Source of the DNA: Erodium maritimum
Lineage: Eukaryota > Streptophyta > Magnoliopsida > Geraniales > Geraniaceae
DNA: 64,000 bases
Assembly (NCBI GenBank): GCA_963921825.1
Contig: OY997596.1
Location: 13,521,001-13,585,000 of the forward strand
Direction: 5' to 3'
Positions 1 to 10,942 of this stretch are shown one piece after another (the first letter of the stretch is position 1; the number at the start of each line of letters is the position of its first letter). Both the position numbers and the translations under genes were made by a program. The notes under the pieces were generated by a model that made no database searches, had not been told where the DNA came from, and was given only the letters and a program-made list of their open reading frames with translations.

Positions 1-536
1 ACGACCAATAGGTCTAGGGAGCTTACGACCTCAAAACCATTTGATCATTGCTTTTATTCCCTTCAAGTTACTACAAAGCAAGTGTGATAAAGAAAGTCTC
101 ATTATCATTATGAAAAGGGAAAACGTCATTTACTTACCCACTAATAACATACCATAAATGTTATCCATTATCAATAACACACCTTCACCTTTCTTAATTC
201 ATCAAAAAACCCGAACTTCCGTTAATTTAGATGGAAAAAAACATGCTTTTATCACATTTTAATAAAATACCTAAAATAACCTTTTTTTAATCTCTTCTGG
301 CATGGAGGGAACAGAGGGTTCCTCTTTACTTCCCCTAAATCGGAGCCTATTACCATAACAAGCAAGTCTATGTCAAGAGAGTGGGGACTGTAAGTGAGCA
401 CCGGGGAAGGCCCTTGGTCATTCAGTCAACTGGGTCGATTCATATCAATGGAGGTCCAATCCGCCCAGATAAGTCGGAGCCATAGTTTTGAGCCAACATA
501 CCAGAGCCAGTCCCTAAATAGGGCGGACTCGCTCAG
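1..536. other. Window start, no gene recognised
   Basis: AT-rich sequence with short T and A runs. A 67-codon ORF beginning at 394 has no recognisable family and biased composition, so I do not call it. Nothing else is supported here. Confidence 0.5.
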
Positions 537-731
537 GAACTACTCAGCGAAACCGAACTACATGGAGAACAAGTTGTTGTTTCTGAGGAGCAATTAGTTA
601 TCCAGAAAACAAAGCCTTACGGAGAGGGTGAAATCCTCTTTGGTTCGAGCCAAAAGGGTGATCTGGCGGTGGCTTTGATTAGTCCGGACAATGAGGACGG
701 TGGTCCTGTTCAGGTTCAAATGCGAGCTTAA
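537..731 (+). pseudogene. Short coding-like remnant of unknown origin
   Basis: One frame is open for 64 codons and ends at TAA 729-731. Its composition is protein-like, with the stretch EGEILFGSSQKGDLAVALIS followed by an acidic Gly-rich tail. It has no ATG at its start, and the preceding ~140 bp reads similarly in another frame but with stops, which suggests the end of a decayed ORF. I do not recognise the family; a transposon ORF end is the likeliest source given the surroundings. Confidence 0.3.
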
Positions 732-1378
732 TTATAGAGGATGAGGTTTCTTTCTCTCCTCCATAACAACAACAACAAAATCTCTTCCTCTTACTGCTTC
801 TGTTACTGGTAGGAATCATAATCTTGATTCTCTTCTATATAATTGTGTTTAATATGTTTAGAATAATTCAGTGATATTTACATGCTAAAAGCCTAAAATT
901 ACAATCTCTGGTAGATTGATATTCAAAATGTTTTGGGATCAATTGAAAACAAAATTTAAAGTTGATGATGAGGAGTGAGAACCATTTGGAACCGTGATTA
1001 TAACTAAATCTTTTGAAATGATGATGATAACTATCATTAACTAGTTTTAGGTTCCAAATAAAAATATTAATTGAAAGCAGCAAATCATCGTCCACCCTCC
1101 ACAGTCAACACCTCTACAATATCATCGTGCAACCAGGACAACAATCGGCTCTGAGAAATCTATTGATGTTGAACAAGGTAAGGTTTTGGAAATTCTCAAG
1201 TTGGGTATGAATATGATCTAAACACAAATATAAAAATCGAAAATTAGATGATTGAGTAAGGATAATTGGACATTTCATCTCTAATTTTGATGCCGTCAGT
1301 CAGTACTAACAGAAACTCAGGTTTTTTGATGAATAACGAAAGGTGACAGAGTGTTATTGATAATGAATGACTTCTAGG
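732..1378. other. Intergenic, nothing recognised
   Basis: AT-rich. Small ORFs on the minus strand (868-1095, 1244-1438) show no domain or codon pattern that would support a gene. Confidence 0.5.
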
Positions 1379-1432
1379 CAGGGGCGGAACTAGGTAGAAC
1401 ATAGGGTGTTCCATGGAACACCCTAGATATAA

Positions 1433-1500
1433 GAGCATCTAGCCTAATGGTAGAAGGCTTCTTAATCTTTTCTACAAGTCTTGTGTTCGACTCACTTGTG
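1433..1500 (+). repeat. tRNA-related SINE head (box A and box B)
   Basis: A box-A-like TAGCCTAATGGTAGAA lies at 1440-1455 and a box-B-like GTGTTCGACTC at 1483-1493, with tRNA-like spacing. I see no acceptor-stem pairing, so this is a SINE-type Pol III promoter relic rather than a tRNA gene. It lies just inside the left end of the hAT-type element. Confidence 0.45.
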
Positions 1501-1542
1501 GAACACCCTCAGATTTTCCTCCCTCTTTTTGCTTCTCCTTTC

Positions 1543-1655
1543 CAGTTTGGGCTTTAAAGCCTTTAAATCAACATAAAAAAATGTCCACGAACGACTCAAT
1601 TTTTCACTTTTCAGGTTGGGCTTTAAAGCCTTTAAATCAACATAAAAATGTAACC
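1543..1655. repeat. Direct repeat of ~35 bp, two copies
   Basis: The word GGGCTTTAAAGCCTTTAAAT followed by CAACATAAAAA occurs at about 1548 and again at about 1618, a spacing of about 70 bp. GGCTTTAAAGCC is itself palindromic. Confidence 0.6.
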
Positions 1656-1689
1656 ACTTCAATTGGTGTAAATATTTTATTCCCTCACG

Positions 1690-2405
1690 CAAGGTTCTAA
1701 ATATCGGTCGCGGTGAAATATCGGTGAGATCACCGGTAAAGATATTTCAATATATCGGAGAGATCTCGGTAAATCGCGTTTTGTATTAAATATATATATA
1801 TAATACATATATTAATAACAAAATTAATGTTATAATAAAATTTGTTACTAAATGTTATTATTAAAACATAAATTATTACTTGAGTCCAACAAATTTAACT
1901 CAGGTTCAATTAATCTAAGCCCAATAAGATAAACAACTTAAAAGAATAGCCCAACCCACTGAAACCTTAAAGCTAACTCTTATATTCACTTAAACACTAC
2001 TTTGCCTTTTCTTATTTTCTGCCCAGCAGCCAAACCAGATCTGTGGATCTTCTTCACCCTCCATCTTTTCTTTTCTGTACACTTCAACTTCTCCCTTTCT
2101 TCTCAAAAAAACAAAGGAGACAAAAGCACAACTAAGATGAAGAGGAAGCAAGAACTTGTTTATAATCTGTGTTAAGGGGAGGGTGGTTAATCGGCTTAAA
2201 ACTGAAGAAAAAAAGTGAGTTGTTAACCATGTTTAAAGTTTAAATTTTAATTTATTTTCTTTCAGATTTGCTGTTTTTCGACGAGTTGACCGAGTCAACT
2301 CGGGTTGACTGAGTTGACCGATATTTTCTACCGATATTGCTTCTCGTTCTCGCCTATCCCTTTCCAACCGGTATCCCGCCGAGATCTCGCAAGATTTAGA
2401 ACCAC
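1690..2405. mobile_element. Probable nested transposon with GGTTCTAAAT inverted ends
   Basis: The left end reads AAGGTTCTAAATATCGG and the right end, on the minus strand, GTGGTTCTAAATCTTGCG. Both ends then run into CGG/CGAGATCTC-rich subterminal sequence containing repeated ATCGG/CCGAT words. No coding capacity and no clear TSD are seen, so the class is uncertain (hAT- or MULE-like). It sits within the larger hAT-type element. Confidence 0.4.
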
Positions 2406-2636
2406 TTTTGTTTGTATATCAAAAAGTAATTATAGTGTTGCAGAATATTTAAGTAAAGAAACTATAAATCCATTGGGTCTAATTTAGTAGCATAATTAAG
2501 AAATTAAAAAAATTAAGAGGGATATAGATATGAAAGTATGAAAAAATTGAAGGAAACTATTTTTTTTAAATAAGTAATAAAAATCAAATAAAATTAAGGG
2601 TGCACAATTAAGAAATTAAAATAAATTAAGGGGCGA

Positions 2637-2945
2637 GGGATGGTAAACAGTCTCGCCAGGAGGAATGTTAGACGCCTCTGGCTGCTAGGAGTGGCTTCAG
2701 TAGGAGTTCTTAGTGATAGTCACGCCTCCTACAACTGAGGAGTTCAGGTTCGATCGCTTCGCACCCCATATGCAGCGTTTAGAAATACCTTGAGCAGTAC
2801 TCCCAGTTTCGTTTTCCAACCCCACCCTTCCTTCATGCTTATGTGGCAAGTTCAATACCGTTTATAACAATTATTTTGTCTAAGAGTTATGTGTGTTGAG
2901 CCCACCGGGGACTCTTTACAGTACTGACTCTCATTATTATTAATA
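2637..2945 (+). repeat. Possible tRNA-derived SINE fragment
   Basis: A box-B-like GGTTCGATC at 2748-2756 follows a box-A-like TGGCTGCTAGGAGTGG at about 2678-2693. The downstream part ends in an ATTATTATTAATAAA-rich tail. There is no TSD. It lies in the right half of the hAT-type element and could instead be unrelated filler. Confidence 0.3.
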
Positions 2946-3102
2946 AATTCTACACCTTTTAGTAATAAAAAATTGAGGGGAATTATTAAGAAATTTTGAA
3001 AAATAATCGATAAAAAAAATTAAGGGGCACGTGTCTCCCTCGAGGCGTCATTATTGGCGGCTACCCCTGAAAAAAATTCCTGGTTCCGCCGCTGCTTCTA
3101 GG

Positions 3103-5551
3103 GTGTGTTATTATAAATAAAAAAAGATCAAAGAGAGGGTGTTAATGAAGTTAACCCTTATAAAAACACAAAATATCAAAGACAACTTCAACTTGAAAAT
3201 CTATATTACTAAACAAACATGACAATAATCACTAAGACCAAAAAGAGAACCGTTCAAGAAATCAAATAGAGTTATAAAACAATAATTTGTTAATTAGAAC
3301 AATGTTTGAAACAGAGGAGATTATATTTATGAGAAAGAAAAAGCTTTCAAGTAGGCATTGCAAAGGAACATTACAATCAATATGATCATCCTTTCATGTT
3401 CCTAACTAAATCGGATTAAAAAATCAAAATAAAAAGGAATACATTTCAAGAAGAGAAAAAGTCCCTAAACATGGAAACTTTATCAAGAGACACCAAAGCC
3501 ACAAACTTGTTTGGTCATTCTTTGATGAATGTTTAATATACACTATGTAGAAGCTATATGAACAAAAAGACACTTCATGGTTAGAAAAAGGGATAAAATG
3601 AAAAAAGAAAACAAGAGGGTTAATAAATACAAAGGCCATTGAGAGTTAAAGAAACAATAGACATGTGAAAACCACCTAAAGTGAATACACAACATCACTT
3701 GAATAAAAAGCAAGTAAAAAACTAATCTAAGCAAAACCAATATGGATAAAGTGAAAGATAAATCAACCTTGAAATGCATTTTTTGCCAAAATATGCACTC
3801 TTCAAAGATTCAAACATATTCCTTCAGTAGATACTGAACAAATGTAGGGCAGTAAACGAGCCAAGCAACTCGAGCTCGATTAGTTAAAAACTCATCTGAA
3901 CTTGTTATATTGAAGCATAAGCCAAATTTGAGCTCAAGACTGCACTCGTTTAGTGTATGTATATGTATATATATATTCTATTAATACGATTAAAATATAG
4001 CTTTCAGCTTCCGTACAAGGTTTTAAAAGACAGAAACGAGAACCGAGGCATTCCCTTCCGCCTTATGAGGCGTAAGTCTCATTAAGAAAAATAACATTCT
4101 CATAAAATGTCATAGAATCTAGTTCAAAAAACACATAATTAAGTCACAAAATTCATCAAATGAGGAATTATAAGTCTTAAAATCATAACATTCATCCCCG
4201 GGCAGCTCACAAGGGAACATTTCAGCAATTCCCCTCAATATCTATTCCGATATGAGCAAGTCTCTATTACAATCTGTCTTCCAATTTACAATCTGTCCTA
4301 AGTGAGCAAGTATCTACGTTCAAAGCATCCCAATTTCAGTTACAATTTCCCATTCAACAATCAATACTGCTATCAGAGAATTGCCCATTCAATAATCAAT
4401 AGTGTCAACGCAACACACAACAATCAATACTGTTACTACATTGAATTGTAATGCAAAAAAGCATGCCTTAGAAGATTCAAGCACAAATGAGTGTTTAACC
4501 TCCGAAACACATCTGCTCTAGAGTCCAAAACACGAACACATACAGATTCTACAAAAGCCTATATCAAAACTCATCTGCTCTAGAGTCCAAAACACAAACA
4601 AAAACAGATTTTAAAAAGCCTATACGAACCTCCAGATTGAGGACATCAAGAATGAATTAGAAGTAGTTAAAGCCAGAGAATGTATGATTCATTTGTGCCA
4701 GAAATAAGGAGTTCACCTGAGAACGGCCGGCGACTGGGATGAGACGCGCGACAAGGAGAGAGCAGACTTGCGTTTAGGGCTTTTTTTTTTGAAATTTTAA
4801 ATATTTACAAGGTTTAATTCTTTCTCATATTTTTCATTTTCACAGAGCCCAAATTATTATAGTTAATTAGGGGTGAATTGGGCCGAACTTGAGGCCCAAT
4901 TGAATTGATCACTAACAATTACCATAATATTTTAACTGACCTCATTGTCGTGGTTGCTCTGTTGATCCATGCTGTTGAAAAGTTTTGGATTCTAACTTCG
5001 TTTATACTGACTTGAGCCGAATACTTTATCATAGGACTGGGTAATTTATGGTCGAAATCCTGATTTGCGAATCTGGTAGGATTAGGAAATCACTGAGAAA
5101 TTTCAAAATTTGAAACCTAATAGAAATACAATTGAGAAAGTTTCTTTAGAAATCTAAGAAAAGTTTACTTACCTTTTCTGGAGATAATCTTATCTTGGCC
5201 ATCGCAACCTTCCTTTCCTCTTTACAGAATCGTGTCTATGCGTCAAGTGTAGTTGTCAAATACATTTTGGGCTTAACATGTTTAATTTTAATTATGGTGG
5301 GCTTAACATGATATGGGCTTCATTTGTTCTAAACATATACAGAACTATACATGTATAACGGGCGGACGGTTATAACCACCGGTTTTTGCTTCATTTCCGA
5401 CAACCCACCCACATATAGACGGTAACCACTTTCACTCACCGGCCACCAGACCGGAATCCGACGGTAAAGGCACTGGCGGTGCCGGTAACGGCCGGGTCGC
5501 CGGTTACCGGGTAAAAATGAGCACCCCTAGTTAATTAGATTGAAATCCATT
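3103..5551. other. Gene-free AT-rich stretch with degenerate repeats
   Basis: No protein-coding gene is supported. The minus-strand ORFs at 3424-3779 are low-complexity Phe/Leu translations of A-rich DNA. About 4509-4630 is a two-copy tandem duplication with a period of about 62 bp (shared word ATCTGCTCTAGAGTCCAAAA). Around 3850-3900 and 5350-5520 there are GAGCTCGA-rich and CCGGTTACCGG-rich palindromic patches like transposon subterminal DNA, but I could not define an element. Confidence 0.5.
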
Positions 5552-5560
5552 TAATTAAAA

Positions 5561-5972
5561 TGGTAGACTACAAATACATACTTTGAAGTTAGCACGTTTA
5601 ATCGATGATTATTCTGAAGTTCAAAAACTATTGATGCATACCTTGAAGTTATAACTTGTAACTAGAAATCCCTTCCGTTAGTTAAAATAACGAAAATACC
5701 CTCAGTGATTTTTTTTAAATAAAATTGAAGTGATTTTTTAAATAAAAATGAAGTCATTTAATAAGTAAATATGTATATATATCAAAAGTGATTTTTAAAT
5801 ATTTTTTTAAATAATTATTGAAGTGTATTTGAGGGTATTTTCGTCATTTTACCTGACGGAGGGGTTTTTAGTTACAAGTTGTAACTTCAGGATATGTATC
5901 AGTAGTTTTTGAACTTTATGGTAAGCATCGGTTAAACGTGCCAACTTAAGGATATGCATTTGTAGTTTACCC
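5561..5972. mobile_element. MULE-type foldback MITE, long TIRs, 9-bp TSD
   Basis: The two halves are inverted copies of each other over roughly 145 bp per arm. The left arm starts TGGTAGACTACAAATACATA and the right arm, on the minus strand, GGGTAAACTACAAATGCATA. Both arms end near the shared word ACGAAAATACCCTCA. A perfect 9-bp direct repeat TAATTAAAA abuts both ends (5552-5560 and 5973-5981). Long TIRs with a 9-bp TSD indicate a Mutator-like non-autonomous element. The short AT-rich spacer has no ORF. Confidence 0.85.
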
Positions 5973-5981
5973 TAATTAAAA

Positions 5982-6857
5982 ATCAGTTTTATTTTTTAAA
6001 TAACTGCATTTAAATTTAAAATCACTTTTGTTATCTTTTTTTATTCATTTTTTAATAACGAAATTATAGTTAGCATTACATGACAAAGATAAAATAATTC
6101 GTCTTAAACAAAACAAACTTTAATCTAAAATAAAAACATCATTTTAAATTTAAAAACTGAGAATGTTTCTGTAATAAATAAAATTAATATTATATTTTGA
6201 AAAAAAAATTCAGAAAAAAATAAAAATTTCATCTCTTTACACAACAAGTCCAAGTCCCCAATTACTAGAAGCGGCACATAGTGTTTTTTTAATCAGCGAA
6301 AACATATTTAATTAAGCTTCTTCTGAGGTAAAATAGATACAACCTAAATCCACAACCTAATTACATTTTGTGAATTGTCGGAATGAGATGCAGTAATTGT
6401 GGGAATACTATGGGAATACAATCTCGGAGAGAATGAAGTAAATTAACCCTTCTGGTGGCCTTATTATGTGTTGTGAGGAAGAAGTTGGTCAGTGATCTTT
6501 AGCAATGCAATGAAGCCCTTGAATGGAAGTGAAAGAGTGATTGTAAGATCTGTGTGGTTATTCTTGCCCAATGTGGATGGAAACTTGTTGTCCAAGTAAC
6601 CTTTGAGTAGTAAGGATATCAGAGATGAAGTTGATGGAGCTGCCTTGTCTTGCAAGTAACCTTTGGTATGGAGTTGCGTGTTTTGAGCTTGAGATGAAAA
6701 TGACTTTTGTAGAATGACCTGAATGATTGTTGATGAGGAAAATTCTGCAACCTTCAAAAGAGACGTGTAGAGAAAAAGAGCAGCAGTAGCAGCAGAGGCA
6801 AAAGGACACTCAGAAAGCTAAAAGAACTACCCACACTCAAAAGGGAGTAAAGCCTAA
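5982..6857. other. AT-rich spacer and possible LINE-1 3' flank
   Basis: No gene is supported. Minus-strand ORFs at 6464-6809 have no recognisable domain; they could be 3' UTR or trailing sequence of LINE-1. A T7 run near 6283-6290 preceding AATCAGCG could be the LINE poly(A) tail on the minus strand, but no matching TSD was found, so the LINE-1 3' end is unresolved. Confidence 0.35.
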
Positions 6858-7194
6858 GAGCATCCACAACCATCTCGCCGGCTGCCGGCGAGATGGCGCC
6901 GGCGAGATGGTTTAAAATATATTTTTTTAATCATCTCACCAGCTTCTAGCCAGCGAGCTCTGCAGTGGGTGACGAGGAACCGCCGGCGAGATGAGGAAAA
7001 AACAAGTATAAAACAAAAAAAAAATTGCAACTCAAACCCACAAACTTCTCCTCGCCAGCGAGATCGTCAACGTCTCTCTATCTCGCCGGCGCCTTTCTCG
7101 CCTGCTCCTCGCCAGCTCCCCGCCGCCTCCTCGCCGGCGACTTCTACTCGCCAGCTGCTCCTCACCAGCTCCTCGCCCACCACTGTGGGTGCTC
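6858..7194. mobile_element. PIF/Harbinger-type MITE, TAA target duplication
   Basis: The left terminus is GAGCATCCACAACCA and the right terminus, on the minus strand, GAGCACCCACAGTGG. The element is flanked by the trinucleotide TAA at 6855-6857 and 7195-7197, the 3-bp TSD of PIF/Harbinger elements. The interior is rich in CTCGCCGGCGAG palindromic words. ORFs spanning it are translations of this repeat, not genes. Confidence 0.75.
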
Positions 7195-7509
7195 TAAGTT
7201 GGAGCTACCCACACACAAGGAGAAAAGGCCAGTGCATGGCCACAGAAAACCCCTAGGACACTTCTAACCTCACCAGGAACATAAAACATCACCACAAAAC
7301 CACCCAACCCCCAAAGAGCCAAACAAGAGAGGCTGCAACTCCAAAACCAATTGAGGAAAGAGGAGGAGGAGCACCAAGACCTTAAGAATCTCAAGGCCAC
7401 CAGTAGAACTATTTCTTGACATGAAGTCATGGTGAAAAAGTCTGATCTTGTAGAGTGAAGTGGTAGTTTGTGGAGAAATTAGCTCATTCCCAACTGAAAG
7501 TTTTATTGA

Positions 7510-7900
7510 TCACCCTATTAAAAATAATTTCTATTGATTCTTCGGTACCATTGAAGATGAAAGAGTTCCTAGCCAGCCAAAGTTTCCAAACAGTGACCTA
7601 AAGAATAATCCCCCAACTCCTTCTGAACTTTAGGAGCTAAAAATTTGCTTAACTTTCGTAAGGCAAACCCAACTTAATCCTCACCAACTGAGAATAAGGT
7701 TCCAATTCTTCCGAGCCTTTGGACAATGCAATAGGTTATGAGCCCCATCCTCAAAATCCCAAGAGCAATGGGCGCAAATCAGATCTTGGAGAATGAAGGT
7801 CATTCCTCTTCCTTCAAGGAAGCATCTTGATGGTATTGCTTCCAGGCATGCTAGCCAAGAGAATGCTGATATTCTTTGAGGGACAATAAAGTCAAGTGTA
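7510..7900 (-). pseudogene. LINE-1 zf-RVT and C-terminal region
   Basis: The minus strand reads RISAFSWLACLEAIPSR, then a CxxC pair (ICAHC, about 7765-7779) and a matching H-x4-H-C (about 7723-7740) before a WNLILSW tail. This is the zf-RVT zinc-binding domain found at the end of plant LINE ORF2. Further downstream come WLARNSFIFNG and a Glu/Ile-rich terminus. The domain itself is nearly open in one frame. Its role in LINE retrotransposition is inferred from the family, not seen here. Confidence 0.75.
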
Positions 7901-7959
7901 TAAATTAAACCTTAGAGTTTAGCAATATCTAAGGTAAAGGCTCTTGCATTAGATCTTTC

Positions 7960-8418
7960 TTAAGCAGATAATACTGCATTGAATTCTCCACCTAAAACCA
8001 GCATTGGTAAGAGAGTTATGGAGGTGATCTTAGATATCAGGTTGTGCCAAAGAGACATTCTTCTCTTTCTAGAGTAGGGTGCATATATATTTGTGTAGCA
8101 GCATTGTAGACCAGGTTGCTTATTTATCCCCAACCATATCATTGCACCATTTATCTTTCTCACAATGATCGCCTGATAAGAGATTGCTTTCCAACACATA
8201 ATAACGCCACCAGAGAGGCCAACTACATGTATGAAATCCATCTCCCCCCCCCCCCCAATGCGTGTCACGGGATCTAAGAAAACTTTGTGGAGGAGATTGT
8301 AATTTTGTTTCTTGAATCAGGACCATAGTGGGATGTTGCTTGCGAATCACATCACCTAGAGTCTTCCTTTTTTATGAGGAGGACAGCCCTCTCAAGTTCC
8401 ATGAGAGAAGCTTCATAA
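7960..8418 (-). pseudogene. LINE-1 ORF2 APE-type endonuclease domain (broken)
   Basis: LINE ORF2 begins with an apurinic-like endonuclease that nicks target DNA to prime reverse transcription. From an ATG at 8416-8418 the minus strand reads MKLLSWNLRGL, the standard plant-LINE ORF2 start, then the metal-binding QETK motif (about 8312-8301). After a frameshift at the poly-C tract come NIYAPYSRKRR and GGEFNAVLS, matching the conserved N-x-Y-x-P and GGDFNA motifs; Glu stands where Asp is usual in GGDFN. Stops and the frameshift make it non-functional. Its 3' side runs directly into zf-RVT without any polymerase. Confidence 0.8.
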
Positions 8419-9632
8419 ATAGATATTAAGCAGGAGGAAGAGGAGTGAGCATGTTGCTCATCACCACTTCATTAACATCATTATTAGAGCTTTTGGAGAG
8501 ATCAAGGAATTCTTCTTCACTTCCTACTTCCAGGTCCAATCCTACAATTCTTTCATCATCCAGGGAGGTTATTTGTTGTAGGATTAGGTCCTCACTACAA
8601 TCTGCAGAAAGGGCTATAATTTTTCCAAAGTTCCAGGCACCTTTGGCCTAGTTGTGCTTTGGACACAAAGTTTTTTGATCTAGCTCCACCTTCTTTGAAT
8701 TTGGACCTTGTTGGGTAATTATGGGGAAAGACTGAGTTTTTTGCCATTTTACTTTTTCCTTTTTTTGATTTACTAGGGGGTAATTTGAAAGACGAGGCCC
8801 CAAGAAATCTGAAACCTCCTCATTATTGTTGAGGTAGATTTGATATTGTACACATTTTTGGGGGGTATATTTGTTGTTGTTGATAGCCTCCATGTAATAA
8901 CCACTTCTGGTCAACGTCAGTCAAACCTGCGAAAAACAGGAAAATTTAAAAATTTTAAGACAGACACTTACCTTAACATAAATTGACCCCGAGGGTCATG
9001 CCGGACTTAAGTCGACCCCGTTATCGACTAAAATGAGTTACGGGGGACTCAGGGCAACTTTCTGGTCAATTTGGGAAAGATTGATTTTTCGCTGGAAAGG
9101 TCACCCGAGCGACGTTTTGGTCCATTCGAGGACCGTTTTGGACCCGAAAAGCTTAGCCGTCATCGTAGCGGTCTTAGTTGGGCCGTTTCCTTGAAGCCCG
9201 TCCAGTTTAAAAATTTCTTGGGAAAAGTGCCCGTTCGGGGCCCGAAACGTCCGTTTTTCGTGAATCTGATTGGAAAATATCAACTAGATATTTTCCAAAA
9301 GGTATGGGACCCACCTTGACACTTGTCAAGTATATGGTGGTGTAATTTTTGGAGGGAAAAGGTGTGGAGGAGAATAGTTGGCCGAGTATGAGGTTTTAAA
9401 GGAGGAAAATTAGTTTTGTTGTTAGTTTAATTAAATTAGAAATTAGAAGAGAGGTTTTAGAGAGAGAAGGAGAAGGAGAAGAAGAGAGAAGAAGGGAGGT
9501 TGAGCTAGGGTTTGTGACCGAGCCCTTGGATCGAGTCAAAGCAAAGAGCAATCCTGTTCCCCTCGTTCTCCTCTACGGTAATACCCGAACCGATTCTCGT
9601 TTTAGTTATTTTCTTGGAAGCTAGGGTTTGAG

Positions 9633-9639
9633 TATAAAC
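9633..9639 (+). promoter_or_regulatory. Candidate TATA box of element 1 5' LTR
   Basis: TATAAAC in the context GAGTATAAACTAAGG, about 740 bp into the LTR and 130 bp downstream of a GA-rich tract. The same block, TTATAAACTAAGG on the minus strand, is present in both LTRs of element 2. Transcription would start roughly 30 bp downstream, placing the intron-like module inside the RNA leader. This is inferred from position and conservation only. Confidence 0.45.
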
Positions 9640-10689
9640 TAAGGCTTAGGGTTGTGTAGAGTGTGGGGAGGTGTTGGAGACGTTTTAGAGGTGTTTGGGG
9701 GTTTAATTTCACGTTTTCCGGTGACCGGAGGCTCGGGAGGAGCTCCGGCCACCGTGGGTGGTGGCCGGCCGGCCATGAGGTGGCTGGCCGGAGCTGGCAG
9801 CAGCCACCACATGGTGGCCGAGCCTCCCCTTAAACCATAGGGTCTCGGCCAAGTAGTGTGGGTGGGGCCCACATGCTCGGGTGCTCGGGTTTTATCGTTC
9901 GGGTGGTTTAAAACGTTCCCCGGACCATTTATCCTTAATCGAATCGAAATTTGGAATTAAATTGGAGAAGTTGTAATTAACGGGTTTTGGGAAACTTTAA
10001 ACGTTAATTAATTGATTTAGAAGTCGGAATTCGATTCCGTCAAGTGCGTTGAGTTCCTTGATTTATTCTAAGACCGTAGAAACGAAAACGGGGGCTTTTG
10101 GAGCCCCGGAAGGCAATTAACCAAAACCGGGCAGATTCGCCATGACGGGCGAATCTGGCCCTTACGGGTCCTTTATCGGCAATATCGAGTAATTGGGAAG
10201 TTTGGGAGTGATCGGCATTGTCGGGGTTACGTTTGGGCGTTAAGTATGTAAATTTTTGGTTTATTCGTACTAGTTTAAACGTACTTTAAATTTGTGTTCT
10301 TTTAGATCGTGCTACGGACCGAGGCAAGGGGAAGCTCGGCGAGTGACTGAGTGTGCTTCGGGTGTTGTTGGAGCGCTTTTGGGATTGTATACGAGGTAGG
10401 GAAAAGTAGCCGGATCTCGGCCCTGATTAGGGAAAGTTAATAGTAGAATTGCATGTGACACCGGGGTGTCGTGGGTTGAGTAGATTTATTTAATTATTAG
10501 AAAAGCATGATACGGGATTGTAGCGTTCAAGAGAAAAGCATGTGACACTTAGTAGTGTCGTAGGAACAGAGAACTTAGCGATAATTGAATTACTGGAGGC
10601 ATATGACCATGCCTGGAGGTTGTTTGTGAAACTAGTGATTTTAGGACCGTTGGAGGCATCGAGTATGCCGGAGGTTGTCGTGCGTTTTA

Positions 10690-10810
10690 TTTAATTGTTG
10701 AGTTTGGGTGGCCTTGAGAGCCCGTATTTAATTGTTGAGTTTGGGTGGCCTTGAGAGCCCGTATTTAATTGTTGAGTCGGGGTGGCCATGAGAGCCGTGT
10801 ATTTAATTTG
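10690..10810 (+). repeat. 37-bp tandem repeat in element 1 5' LTR
   Basis: Unit of 37 bp containing ATTTAATTGTTGAGT and GGCCTTGAGAGCCC. There are two full units and one diverged unit here, three plus one in the 3' LTR (about 18990-19145), and three in each LTR of element 2. Confidence 0.85.
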
Positions 10811-10942
10811 GTGTCTTGAGTGGCAGCGAGTGCCCGTGGGGTTGTTGAACCCGAGTCTTGACTGTTGAGGTGTCTTGAGTGGCCTTGAGTGCCTGTGTGA
10901 TTGAAATTGCCTGTGATTGTGATTGTGGTTACCTGGGGTGGT

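Larger units (their letters stand above)
1379..3094. mobile_element. Non-autonomous hAT-type transposon with exact 8-bp TSD
   Basis: The left end starts CAGGGGCGGAACTAGG, and the right end read on the minus strand starts CAGCGGCGGAACCAGG, giving an imperfect inverted terminal repeat of about 16 bp. The element is flanked by a perfect 8-bp duplication CTTCTAGG (1371-1378 and 3095-3102). CA-starting short TIRs with 8-bp TSDs are the hAT superfamily signature. No transposase is visible in the 1.7 kb. The interior is a composite holding a tRNA-like SINE head, a second element-like block with its own inverted ends and a further box-B-bearing segment. Confidence 0.8.
7430..8892 (-). mobile_element. 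LINE-1, 3' portion: ORF2 endonuclease, zf-RVT, C-terminus
   Basis: This is the part of an L1-type plant non-LTR retrotransposon lying 3' of the Tekay-type insertion at 8893-20103; its 5' part continues at 20104. Reading the minus strand from high to low: the ORF1 tail and spacer (8892-8420), ORF2 endonuclease (8418-7960), zf-RVT zinc-finger region (about 7870-7690) and the usual C-terminal WLARN motif near 7590-7560. The whole reverse transcriptase and its YADD region are absent between endonuclease and zf-RVT, so the copy is internally deleted and dead. Frames are broken by point mutations and a C run at about 8246-8260. Confidence 0.8.

Noticed and set aside
1433..1500. Functional tRNA gene
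   Set aside because: Boxes A and B are present but I found no acceptor-stem pairing, and it lies within a transposon; SINE head is the better reading.
8246..8260. Poly-C run as a regulatory signal
   Set aside because: It sits in the LINE-1 endonuclease and simply causes a frameshift between the two halves of the domain.
9071..9319. 82-codon ORF repeated in LTRs as a possible accessory gene
   Set aside because: It lies in U3, upstream of the candidate TATA, and is broken by stops in the divergent solo LTR. Kept only as a conserved-block observation.
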